DNA from: an uncultured Lachnospiraceae bacterium | GTDB taxonomy: Bacteria > Bacillota > Clostridia > Lachnospirales > Lachnospiraceae | Reading direction: 5' to 3' | DNA length: 32,595 nt | NCBI GenBank assembly: GCA_947589095.1 | Contig: CANQBX010000044.1 | Coordinates: 1-32,595 of the forward strand | Shown: in pieces, positions 23,294 to 31,602 of the stretch | Layout of the letters: the number at the start of each line of letters is the position of its first letter | Position numbering within the stretch: position 1 is the stretch's first letter | The notes under the pieces: generated by a model | Told to the model about the DNA's origin: nothing | Databases searched by the model: none | Seen by the model: the letters and a program-made list of their open reading frames with translations, nothing else | Position numbers and translations under genes: made by a program

Positions 23294-24742
23294 GTGGACG
23301 AAAAAGATGCGAATATCACGGAAGAGACAAAAGCGGAAAACGGACAGAGCGGCAATGGCGGCGGGCGCGGAGATGACAACGACGCGTATGAGAAGATCTG
23401 CTATTCCTGCCGGCGGACCGAGAGCAAAGCCGGGCCCATGATCAATTTGCCGGGCGGCATGTGCCTCTGCCATGACTGTATGCAGAAGGCATTCGATACG
23501 GTACTGCAGAACGGCTTTGATTTCTCCAAGATCCAGAACATGCCGTTTATGAATATGAACCTGAGCGATATCTCCAAGCTGAACATTCCTCAGCCTGAGA
23601 TTCCGCAGAAGCAGAGGATAAAGAAAAAGACCCCGAAGGAGCAGCCGGCGTTCGATATCCGGGATATTCCCGCGCCCCATAGAATCAAGGCCAGCCTGGA
23701 TCAGTATGTGATCGGGCAGGAGCAGGCCAAAAAGGTGATCTCCGTGGCGGTCTATAACCATTATAAACGTGTATTCGCCGAGCAGTCCCGTCAGGCGGAG
23801 GAGAATGCGTCCGCCGCCGCGGACGACGTGATCATTGAGAAGTCCAATATCCTGATGATCGGACCTACGGGAAGCGGCAAGACCTATCTGGTGAAGACGC
23901 TGGCAAGGCTTCTGGATGTGCCTCTGGCAATCGCCGACGCGACTTCGCTTACGGAGGCCGGGTACATCGGCGACGATATCGAAAGCGTGATCTCCAAGCT
24001 GCTGGCGGCGGCTGACAATGACGTGGAGCGGGCGGAACACGGAATCGTCTTCATCGACGAGATCGACAAGATCGCGAAAAAGAAGGATATGAACAGCCGT
24101 GACGTCAGCGGCGAATCGGTGCAGCAGGAGCTTTTAAAGCTTCTGGAGGGCAGTATGGTGGAGGTACCGGTGGGGACGAACCAGAAGAACGCCCTTTCAC
24201 CCATGGCTACGGTGAATACGGATCAGATTCTGTTCATCTGCGGCGGCGCGTTCCCGGATCTGGAGCGGATCGTGAAGGAACGGCTGAATAAGACATCCTC
24301 TATCGGCTACCGTGCAGAGCTTCGGGACCGGTATGACGATGACCCGGATATCTTAAGCCACGCGACCAACGCGGACCTTCGGGCGTTCGGGATGATCCCG
24401 GAATTCCTGGGCCGTCTTCCGATCCTGGTGACGCTTCGGAAACTGACGGAGCCGATGCTGGTGAAAATATTAAAGGAGCCGAAGAATGCGATTCTGAAGC
24501 AGTACATAAAGCTCCTGGCGCTGGACGAAGTGAAACTGGTCTTCGAGGACGACGCGCTGGAGTGGATCGCGGCCGAGGCCATAAAGCGGGAGACCGGAGC
24601 CAGGGCGCTGCGGGCCATCATGGAAGAATTCATGCTGGATATCATGTTCGAGGTGCCCAAGGATCCGAATATCGGAACTGTGGTCATCACCCGCAGCTAT
24701 CTGGAGAAGAGCGGCGGTCCGCGGATCGAGATGCGGGGCTGA
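23294..24742 (+). CDS. clpX: ClpX-like AAA+ unfoldase
   Basis: This protein has 482 residues, longer than the usual 410-430. A polar N-terminal extension of about 30 residues precedes the zinc-binding domain (Cys36, Cys39, Cys59, Cys62, with an extra Cys57). A linker of about 70 residues containing Met/Asn/Phe-rich and Lys-rich parts leads to the AAA+ module: Walker A GPTGSGKT (about 190-197), Walker B VFIDEIDK (about 252-259), pore loop GYIGDD in place of the usual GYVGED, and sensor residues near ETGARALR. ClpX unfolds tagged proteins for ClpP. No clpP or tig is adjacent, unlike the standard clpP-clpX arrangement, so this may be a second ClpX paralogue. The GTG start has AGGAG (23282-23286) 7 nt upstream. 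Confidence 0.9.
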   Translation: MDEKDANITEETKAENGQSGNGGGRGDDNDAYEKICYSCRRTESKAGPMINLPGGMCLCHDCMQKAFDTVLQNGFDFSKIQNMPFMNMNLSDISKLNIPQPEIPQKQRIKKKTPKEQPAFDIRDIPAPHRIKASLDQYVIGQEQAKKVISVAVYNHYKRVFAEQSRQAEENASAAADDVIIEKSNILMIGPTGSGKTYLVKTLARLLDVPLAIADATSLTEAGYIGDDIESVISKLLAAADNDVERAEHGIVFIDEIDKIAKKKDMNSRDVSGESVQQELLKLLEGSMVEVPVGTNQKNALSPMATVNTDQILFICGGAFPDLERIVKERLNKTSSIGYRAELRDRYDDDPDILSHATNADLRAFGMIPEFLGRLPILVTLRKLTEPMLVKILKEPKNAILKQYIKLLALDEVKLVFEDDALEWIAAEAIKRETGARALRAIMEEFMLDIMFEVPKDPNIGTVVITRSYLEKSGGPRIEMRG

Positions 24743-24801
24743 AAGGATCCGCGTCCGCGCGGCGCCGGGGCATGCCGGCAGATTCTGGCGCGTGTCCGGG
24801 T

Positions 24802-26538
24802 TCAATTCCTCAGCGACAATAACGACTGATATAGATCCAGGGTACCATATCCCCACTCGTGGCTGGGATATGTGTAGCTTGGATTTCTTTTTGCGCCGCG
24901 GGTCAGATAGGCCTTTACGGTATTATTGCTGATGTAGGGGTCGTTGCCGTTTACGTATCCCCAGGAATACAGATCCGCCACGGCGCCGGCGGTGAGGGCG
25001 GCGGATACGGAAGTGCCGGTCATGCGGATCATGGGGTAGATGCCGGACGCCGGAGAGCTTCCCGGACCGTAGATATTTACGCCGGGGGCGGCAAGATCCG
25101 GCTTGATCCGTCCGTCGCGGGTGTAGCCGCGGCCGGAGTGGATATACAGGCTTTCGTTCAGATGATTGTAGGCGCCGGCGGTAATGGCGAAGGACGAGTT
25201 CGCCGGCGAGGTAACCGTGGTAAAAGGATCCGACCGGAGAAATACGGTGTCCTCCCGGATAAATCCATGTACCGGAAGCCACATATGATAGACGCCGGTG
25301 ATCCTGACTGTGGGATAGACCCGGATGCGCCAGATACCGGGCGACGGATCCGTGAAGCGCAGCAGGGCCAGGAAGCTGCTCTGGCCGCCGGGAATGGTCT
25401 CGTAGGAGACGGTCACGGTGGTCTGGTCGATGGGAAAGCGCACGGTTTCCACCTCGCCGGACCGCAGAGGGATCCGGTCGATGGCTTCGCCGGTGGGGGA
25501 GACGAGTCCGACGGTATATACCTCCGGCTGGTCTGCCCACAGCTCCACATCGAAGCCGCGTTCATTTTCTCCCGCGCGGAGTTCCACTTCGTCGTAGGCG
25601 GTGCCTTCGGGGATCCGGCCGATATAATGGTGCTGCCGTCCAGTCTCGTTGCCGGCGGCGCAGACGGCGGAGACCCCGAGAAAGATCTGCAGACGGTTGA
25701 GGATCTGGGCCAGCGGGGAGGAACCGTCGTGACCGCCCTGGTTGCTTCCGAGGCTTAAGCAGATCACGAGCGGCATACGGAAGCGGTATGCCAGGGTCAT
25801 AAGCCAGGTAACGCCCATCATGATATCGCTGCTCTGATAGGCCGCCGCGTCTCTGCGGATGCGGTAATAATCCCGCAGATACTGTTTGGCCGGCTTCAGC
25901 TTGACTATACCCAGGCGGCAGGACGGAGCGGCTCCGATGAAATTCATATCCGGGATCTCGCCGCCGGCGGCGGCGCCGGCCAGGAACGTGCCGTGGCCCT
26001 CCTCATCCACGGAAGGAACCACGGACAGAGGATCTTCGGAGCGGAGTGCCTCATCGATGGCGGGCTGCAGGAATTCCCGGCCGTAGAGAAAGCGGTAGGG
26101 GAAGCCGCCGGAGCCTGCGGCCTCGAAGCCGCCGCCTTCCAGCGTCTGGTCCCAGATGCCCAGGATACGGGTGCTGCCGTCGTCATTCTGAAACAGCGGG
26201 TTCCGGTAGTCGATGCCGGTGTCGATGAGGCCGATGATCACGTCCCTGCCGCGGGTGTTGAGGGACGGCTGGCGGAAGGCGGGCAGGATGCCCGCGGCTT
26301 CGACGCCGGTGCTGTCAAGGAGAGCGTAAAGCTTGGGAATCGCGGAATATGGATAGTTTTGCGGGGAAATGGGCGCAATCTCACTTAAAGGGACGTGCAG
26401 AACGGCAAACTCCTGATTGACATAGCTGAAGCAGCCGTTTTCCGCAAGCCGGCTCAGGGCCGATGGGCTGCTGTTGCCGTGGCGGTAGATGAAATCGGCG
26501 TAATCCTCCCGGGCAGGATTGCCCGCACAGTCGGTCAT
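24802..26538 (-). CDS. Csp-like subtilisin-family (S8) peptidase
   Basis: This protein has 578 residues with the complete triad: Asp106 (IDTGID), His182 (EEGHGTF) and Ser510 (MTGTSVSA). A prodomain-like N-terminus of about 95 residues is present but no signal peptide. A large beta-rich insert lies between the histidine and serine parts (about 300-440: VELWADQPEVYTVGLVSPTGE and onward). This layout matches the clostridial Csp proteases, which carry a jelly-roll insert and, in Clostridium perfringens, activate spore-cortex hydrolases. Many gut Lachnospiraceae have uncharacterised relatives, so a germination role is only possible. GGGAGG lies well placed upstream of the ATG. It converges on the ClpX-like gene; only a weak hairpin (GCCGG/CCGGC near 24760) lies between, with no T-run. 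Confidence 0.87.
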   Translation of the reverse strand: MTDCAGNPAREDYADFIYRHGNSSPSALSRLAENGCFSYVNQEFAVLHVPLSEIAPISPQNYPYSAIPKLYALLDSTGVEAAGILPAFRQPSLNTRGRDVIIGLIDTGIDYRNPLFQNDDGSTRILGIWDQTLEGGGFEAAGSGGFPYRFLYGREFLQPAIDEALRSEDPLSVVPSVDEEGHGTFLAGAAAGGEIPDMNFIGAAPSCRLGIVKLKPAKQYLRDYYRIRRDAAAYQSSDIMMGVTWLMTLAYRFRMPLVICLSLGSNQGGHDGSSPLAQILNRLQIFLGVSAVCAAGNETGRQHHYIGRIPEGTAYDEVELRAGENERGFDVELWADQPEVYTVGLVSPTGEAIDRIPLRSGEVETVRFPIDQTTVTVSYETIPGGQSSFLALLRFTDPSPGIWRIRVYPTVRITGVYHMWLPVHGFIREDTVFLRSDPFTTVTSPANSSFAITAGAYNHLNESLYIHSGRGYTRDGRIKPDLAAPGVNIYGPGSSPASGIYPMIRMTGTSVSAALTAGAVADLYSWGYVNGNDPYISNNTVKAYLTRGAKRNPSYTYPSHEWGYGTLDLYQSLLSLRN

Positions 26539-26715
26539 GGGTGTCCTCCCGGCGGCTTTTTCCGTATATCATATGCTGCGCGCCGCGGAACGGTTCAGCC
26601 GAAGCAGCTTCTTAAATTTCTATGAATGCATGATTCCTGACTGGACGGAAAAAGATATTTGGTGTATGATGGTACACAGATTTAGGACTTTAAATCCGGA
26701 AAGGAGAATTTGACT

Positions 26716-27183
26716 ATGCTGCTGCTGATTCTGATCGCCGCGGTTATTGCGGTCGATCTGGGCATTAAGGACATGATCGAGAGTACGGACGATAATGCGT
26801 TTCCGAGAGAGCTGGAGGGCTGCGGCGGTCTTGTGACGATTTTTAAGACCCATAATCCGGGCCTGCCTTTCGGGCGGCTGGCGCGTTTCCCGCAGCTGGT
26901 GCGGGAGATCCCGCTGGCGGTGGCGAGCGGGGCGGCCGGGATTTTCCTGTGGCTTTTTCCGCGAAAGGGGAACCGTCCGCAGAAGCTGGGGCTTGCGCTG
27001 ACCATCGGCGGCGCGGTAAGCAATCTGTACGACCGGTTCGTCCGCGGTTATGTGGTGGATTATCTCAATGTCCGCCTGCCGCGGCTCAAAAAGGTGATCT
27101 TCAATATCGGGGACTTCTGCATTCTGCTTGGCGCGGTGCTCTTCTTTATCGGAGAGACGGTCTCGGCGGCGCGGGAGAAGTAG
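26716..27183 (+). CDS. signal peptidase II (LspA)-like membrane protein
   Basis: This protein has 155 residues with four predicted membrane helices. It keeps the LspA signatures: HNPGLPFG (N-x-G-x-x-F-G), GGAVSNLYDRFVRGYVVDYL with the first catalytic Asp, and FNIGD with the second, where most LspA proteins have N-x-A-D. LspA removes the signal peptide of prolipoproteins within the membrane. Sequence around these motifs is rather divergent, so it may be a paralogue of the housekeeping enzyme. The ATG at 26716 is preferred over the TTG at 26710, since AAGGAG (26701-26706) lies 9 nt before it. It heads a short operon with glmM and glmS, 59 bp upstream of glmM. Confidence 0.78.
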   Translation: MLLLILIAAVIAVDLGIKDMIESTDDNAFPRELEGCGGLVTIFKTHNPGLPFGRLARFPQLVREIPLAVASGAAGIFLWLFPRKGNRPQKLGLALTIGGAVSNLYDRFVRGYVVDYLNVRLPRLKKVIFNIGDFCILLGAVLFFIGETVSAAREK

Positions 27184-27242
27184 GCGGCTGCCTGCGAAGG
27201 GCATATGCTGGAAATAAGAAATAAAAATCGGAGGATAAGAAC

Positions 27243-28598
27243 ATGGCGAAATATTTTGGTACGGACGGTTTTCGGGGGGAAGCCAACGTAGGGCTGAATG
27301 TGGAGCACGCCTATAAGATCGGGCGGTTTCTCGGCTGGTATTACGGTCAGAAGAGAGCGAACGGACCGGCGAAGGTGGTCATCGGCAAGGATACCCGCCG
27401 GTCCTCCTACATGTTTGAGTATGCGCTGGCGGCCGGACTTACGGCTTCAGGAGCGGACGCCTACCTGCTGCATGTTACGACTACGCCCAGCGTATCCTAC
27501 GTGGTGCGTACGGAGGATTTCGACGGCGGAATCATGATCTCCGCCAGCCATAATCCGTATTATGATAACGGGATCAAGCTGATCAACTACTACGGCGAGA
27601 AGATGGACGAAGATACCATCATGAAGGTGGAGGCCTATCTGGACGGTTACTCCGGGGAGATTCCCTACGCCACCCGTGAGAAGATCGGCCAGACTGTGGA
27701 TTACGCCATCGGACGGAACCGTTACATCGGCTATCTGATCTCGCTGGCGACCCGTTCCTATTCCGGGAAACGGGTGGGACTGGACTGCGCCAACGGAAGC
27801 GCCTGGATGATCGCCAAGAGCGTGTTCGACGCGCTGGGAGCCAAGACCTATGTGATCGGGAACAAACCGGACGGCCAGAATATCAACGCGGACTGCGGCT
27901 CCACCCATATCGCGAACCTCCAGAAATTCGTGAAGGAGAATAACCTGGATGTGGGCTTCGCCTTTGACGGCGACGCGGACCGGTGCCTGTGCGTGGATGA
28001 GAACGGCGATGTAGTGGACGGCGATAAGATCCTTTACATTTACGGCTGCTATATGAAGGAGCAGGGCGAGCTTCTGGGCAATAAGATCGTCACCACGGTC
28101 ATGTCCAATTTCGGGCTGTATAAAGCCCTCGACGCGGTGGGCATCGAGTATGAGAAGACCGCCGTGGGCGATAAATATGTTTATGAAAATATGGTTTCCA
28201 ACAACTACCGGATCGGCGGCGAGCAGTCCGGCCATATCATTTTCCGTAAATACGCCACCACCGGCGACGGCATCCTGACGGCGATCAAGATGATGGAGGT
28301 TATGCTGGAGAAGAAGCAGACGTTAAGCGAGCTGGGAGCGCCCATGGTCGCCTATCCCCAGGTGCTTGAAAATGTGCGCGTGAAGGATAAGAAAGCGGCC
28401 CGGGAGGACGCGGCGGTACAGGCGGCCGTGGATCGGGTGGCCGAGGCTCTGGGAGACGACGGACGGATCCTGGTGCGGGAGAGCGGCACGGAGCCGGTCG
28501 TACGCGTTATGGTGGAAGCCGGCAGCCTGGAGACATGCCGGGAATATGTGGACAGCGTGGTGAACACGATCATTGAAAGAGGTCATCGGGAGGCGTAG
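27243..28598 (+). CDS. glmM: phosphoglucosamine mutase GlmM
   Basis: This protein has 451 residues, the usual length. It converts glucosamine-6-phosphate to glucosamine-1-phosphate for UDP-GlcNAc synthesis. Visible motifs are the substrate-recognising KYFGTDGFRG start, the phosphoserine loop ISASHNP (active Ser102), the metal-binding DGDADR (about 242-247), the sugar-binding GEQSGH and the phosphate-binding RESGTEP near 412. GGAGG lies just upstream of the ATG. It is followed 3 bp later by glmS, which supplies its substrate, so the two steps are co-expressed. Confidence 0.97.
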   Translation: MAKYFGTDGFRGEANVGLNVEHAYKIGRFLGWYYGQKRANGPAKVVIGKDTRRSSYMFEYALAAGLTASGADAYLLHVTTTPSVSYVVRTEDFDGGIMISASHNPYYDNGIKLINYYGEKMDEDTIMKVEAYLDGYSGEIPYATREKIGQTVDYAIGRNRYIGYLISLATRSYSGKRVGLDCANGSAWMIAKSVFDALGAKTYVIGNKPDGQNINADCGSTHIANLQKFVKENNLDVGFAFDGDADRCLCVDENGDVVDGDKILYIYGCYMKEQGELLGNKIVTTVMSNFGLYKALDAVGIEYEKTAVGDKYVYENMVSNNYRIGGEQSGHIIFRKYATTGDGILTAIKMMEVMLEKKQTLSELGAPMVAYPQVLENVRVKDKKAAREDAAVQAAVDRVAEALGDDGRILVRESGTEPVVRVMVEAGSLETCREYVDSVVNTIIERGHREA

Positions 28599-28601
28599 CG
28601 C

Positions 28602-30551
28602 ATGTGCGGGATCGTAGGATTCACAGGCAGGCAGCAGGCGGCGCCGATCCTGCTTGACGGACTGGAGAAGCTGGAATACCGCGGCTATGACTCGGCGGGG
28701 ATCGCAGTGGCGCAGGAGGGCGCGGCAGGGTACGGCGGCGCGGCGCGCGGAGCGCAGAGCGGCAGCCGGCAGACCGCCGGAGCAGCGCGGCCGGAAGCAC
28801 AGGGGGAACGGCCGGAAGGCTCCGGCGCGGGCAGCACCGAGCCATCCATCGAGATCGTCAAGGCGAAGGGCCGTTTAAAGGTTCTGCGCGAGATGACGGA
28901 CGACGGCCGGTCGGTGCCCGGTACCTGCGGCATCGGACACACCCGTTGGGCGACCCACGGAGAGCCATCCGTAGTCAATTCCCACCCTCACTACGCGAAG
29001 AACAAGCGGGTGGCGGTGGTGCATAACGGCATCATTGAGAACTATCAGGAGATCCGCGACAGGCTTACGAAGGAAGGTTTTTCCTTTCTATCGGAGACGG
29101 ACACGGAGTCCGTGGCCCATCTTCTCGACAAATACTACGCCGGTAACCCGATCGAGGCCATCAGCAAGGTGATGTTCCGCGTCCGCGGTTCCTATGCGCT
29201 GGGCATCCTTTTCGCGGACCGTCCCGGCGAGATATATGCGGTGCGTAAAGACAGTCCGCTGATCGTGGGACGGTCGGACCAGGGGAATTTCATCGCGTCG
29301 GATGTGCCGGCGATCCTCAAATACACCAGGGATGTATGCTTCATTCCGAATCTGGAGATCGTGAAGCTGACGGCGGCGGAGATTCATTTCTATAATGTGG
29401 ATCAGGAAGAGGTCGAGGAGACATTTTCCGCGATCAACTGGGACACGGAGGCGGCGGAGAAGGGCGGATTCGCCCATTTTATGCTGAAGGAGATCTACGA
29501 GCAGCCCAAGGCGGTGCGGGACACGGTAAGCCCGCGGATCAGCGAGGGCCATGTGAATCTGGAAGAGCTGGGCATGAGCCGGGAGGAACTGGCGAAGGTC
29601 TCCCGGATCCAGATGGTGGCCTGCGGTTCGGCCTATCATGTGTGCATGACCGCCAAATACATGGTGGAGCAGACGGCCAGGGTGCCGGTGGATGTGGATC
29701 TGGCCAGCGAGTTCCGCTACCGGAACCCGGTGATGGAGAAGGATACGCTTGTGGTCGTGGTCAGCCAGTCGGGCGAGACGGCGGATTCTCTGGCGGCCCT
29801 CCGGGAGGCGAAGAAGCTGGGATACCGGGTGCTCGGCATTGTAAATGTGGTGGGAAGCTCTATCGCGCGGGAGGCGGACAGCGTATTCTATACCTGGGCC
29901 GGGCCGGAGATCTCGGTGGCGACGACGAAGGCTTACAGCACCCAGCTGGCAGCGGTGTATCTGCTGGCCATCGGACTGGGAAGGGCGAAGGGCGTGATCG
30001 GCGAGGCCGCTGAGAAAGAGATGACCGCGGAACTGCTGCGGCTGCCGGAGAAGATCGAGAGGATCCTGGAGGAGAAGGAGCGGATCCAGTGGTTTGCCAA
30101 CAAATTCTCCCACAGCAAGGACATTTTCTTCATCGGAAGGGGGCTGGATTACGCTTCCTCGCTGGAAGGATCGCTGAAGCTGAAGGAGATCTCGTATATC
30201 CATTCGGAGGCGTATGCGGCGGGCGAACTGAAGCACGGGACGATCTCGCTGATCGAGGATGGGATCCTGGTGGTCGGCGTGGCGACACAGAAGAGCCTTT
30301 TTGAGAAATTGATCAGCAACATGGTGGAAGTGAAGAGCCGCGGGGCCTATGTGCTGGGCGTGACCAGTTACGGGAACTACAGCATGGAAGACGTGGCGAA
30401 TTACACGATCTATGTGCCGAAGACGATGGAGTGCTTCGCGGCCAGCCTTACGGTGGTGCCGCTCCAGCTTCTGGCTTACTATGTGGCTCTGGGCAAGGGC
30501 CTGGACGTGGATAAGCCGCGGAATCTGGCGAAGTCGGTGACGGTGGAATAA
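28602..30551 (+). CDS. glmS: glutamine-fructose-6-phosphate aminotransferase GlmS with an insert
   Basis: This protein has 649 residues against about 600 for the family. It makes glucosamine-6-phosphate from fructose-6-phosphate and glutamine. The N-terminal glutaminase has Cys2 as nucleophile (MCGIVGF), YRGYDSAG and GHTRWATHG. Two SIS domains follow, with CGSAYHVC and VVSQSGETADS, and the conserved tail ends PRNLAKSVTVE. Residues about 41-84 are a Gly/Ala/Arg/Glu-rich low-complexity insert between AVAQEG and IVKAKGRL, absent from standard GlmS. GGGAGG lies 8 nt before the ATG, inside the end of glmM. The 3-bp gap leaves no room for a glmS ribozyme. A strong two-way terminator follows. Confidence 0.96.
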   Translation: MCGIVGFTGRQQAAPILLDGLEKLEYRGYDSAGIAVAQEGAAGYGGAARGAQSGSRQTAGAARPEAQGERPEGSGAGSTEPSIEIVKAKGRLKVLREMTDDGRSVPGTCGIGHTRWATHGEPSVVNSHPHYAKNKRVAVVHNGIIENYQEIRDRLTKEGFSFLSETDTESVAHLLDKYYAGNPIEAISKVMFRVRGSYALGILFADRPGEIYAVRKDSPLIVGRSDQGNFIASDVPAILKYTRDVCFIPNLEIVKLTAAEIHFYNVDQEEVEETFSAINWDTEAAEKGGFAHFMLKEIYEQPKAVRDTVSPRISEGHVNLEELGMSREELAKVSRIQMVACGSAYHVCMTAKYMVEQTARVPVDVDLASEFRYRNPVMEKDTLVVVVSQSGETADSLAALREAKKLGYRVLGIVNVVGSSIAREADSVFYTWAGPEISVATTKAYSTQLAAVYLLAIGLGRAKGVIGEAAEKEMTAELLRLPEKIERILEEKERIQWFANKFSHSKDIFFIGRGLDYASSLEGSLKLKEISYIHSEAYAAGELKHGTISLIEDGILVVGVATQKSLFEKLISNMVEVKSRGAYVLGVTSYGNYSMEDVANYTIYVPKTMECFAASLTVVPLQLLAYYVALGKGLDVDKPRNLAKSVTVE

Positions 30552-30576
30552 GAAAAAGGGTATCATTGCGAAAAAT

Positions 30577-30620
30577 AAGCGTCACAGGATATTCGGTTAA
30601 GAATGTCTTGTGACGCTTTT
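30577..30620. terminator. strong bidirectional terminator after glmS
   Basis: An 18-bp stem (30577-30594 with 30601-30618, a few G-T pairs) around the loop GGTTAA ends in TTTT on the plus strand, and in TTATTTTT on the minus strand. It serves glmS and the convergent phospholipase gene. Confidence 0.9.
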
Positions 30621-30639
30621 CATTTTCATGCGAGCAGGG

Positions 30640-30678
30640 CGCCAGTGACGCTCTTCTTGTATTGCAGCGTTCCTGGCG
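30640..30678. other. second hairpin in the glmS/phospholipase gap
   Basis: CGCCAG-tg-ACGCT (30640-30652) pairs with AGCGT-tc-CTGGCG (30666-30678). No T-run follows on either strand. It shares the GTGACGC word with the adjacent terminator. The remainder of the gap to 30798 shows nothing else I can name. Confidence 0.45.
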
Positions 30679-30798
30679 ACGCGCGTTTCCAACGGGTGAA
30701 AGCTCGGAATCCGCTGGGTGACACGTTTTTCGCGCCGCCGGGAATCGAAATATGTCCGGCATACTTTCTGCGACGGCATGGACAACACAGATTGCGCA

Positions 30799-31602
30799 TC
30801 AATTTTCGCCGAACGTATGGTCCAGCCGCGCGTCCAGCGGCGTCGTCCCTTCCGTATACGCCTGGAAATTCCGAATCAGCTCCGCGGCGAAGGGAACAGC
30901 GGTCTCATAGAGACGCAGCATCTCTGCGCAGATCGGCGTGCTTCCGGGCAGCGGCTGGGGTGTGATGACCATATCATGGATACTTCTCGGGCAGTGAACC
31001 AGCCGCATCAGAAACATGAGGATCCGCCGCTTCAGCGCTCCCTTCGGGGCCAGCAGCTTCAGATCGGTCCGCTGGGAGCGGATCGCGTGAAGGATCTGGC
31101 GCCTGGAGATCTCCGGGAAGAACGCGGCGATGATCCGGGCGTTAAAACGGGTGGCCTTCAGATGCCGGATCGGACGGAAGCGCAGCGGATCGTAGCCGTC
31201 CGCTTCCATCAGGATCCGGTCGAATTCGGATTCAATGGCGTTGTGGGTGAGAGGAACTTCGCGCGCCGTCTGTTCCACGTAGGGGTGGCAGGTGCTGTCC
31301 AGGGCGAAATGGCACAGAAAGCCATAGAGATACGCCATGGACGGGGCGATGTCCACCGACGGGACCGCGCGGAGAATATCCTCCGCACGCTCGAAGAATT
31401 CGAAGCCGGGCCGGGCATGCATGGCGAATCCGGTCTCGCTGACGGAATTCTTCTTCAGGGCCTTGTAGTAGAAGAGAACGTCCGGGCCATGGAGCCCGAT
31501 ACAGTAAAGCCCTATGTAGGGACGGATGCTTTCCCGCAGGTCGCGGGGGAGACTTTTGTAAACTTCGGTTCCGAAACGGTAGTGCGCATATGTTGTGGGC
31601 AT
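30799..31602 (-). CDS. zinc-dependent phospholipase C-like protein
   Basis: This protein has 267 residues and starts MPTTYAHYRFG, matching the zinc-dependent phospholipase C family widespread in Clostridia. Likely metal ligands are the His/Asp residues in THHE-like positions: AHYRFG, GLHGPD, MHARPG and CHFALDSTCHP. No signal peptide is visible, so despite the family name it may be cytoplasmic and the substrate is unproven. The start is set at the ATG whose A is the last base of the upstream stop (TGATG overlap), with GGAGG 9 nt upstream; an in-frame TTG three codons earlier is less likely. It is translationally coupled to the reductase gene. Confidence 0.87.
   Translation of the reverse strand: MPTTYAHYRFGTEVYKSLPRDLRESIRPYIGLYCIGLHGPDVLFYYKALKKNSVSETGFAMHARPGFEFFERAEDILRAVPSVDIAPSMAYLYGFLCHFALDSTCHPYVEQTAREVPLTHNAIESEFDRILMEADGYDPLRFRPIRHLKATRFNARIIAAFFPEISRRQILHAIRSQRTDLKLLAPKGALKRRILMFLMRLVHCPRSIHDMVITPQPLPGSTPICAEMLRLYETAVPFAAELIRNFQAYTEGTTPLDARLDHTFGEN

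Noticed and set aside
28560-28605. glmS ribozyme upstream of glmS
   Set aside because: glmM and glmS are 3 bp apart, and the regions before glmM and the LspA-like gene do not show the ribozyme core by eye.
29088-30566. 492-codon open frame on the minus strand
   Set aside because: Antisense to glmS, with a His/Arg-rich product typical of a shadow frame and no ribosome binding site.
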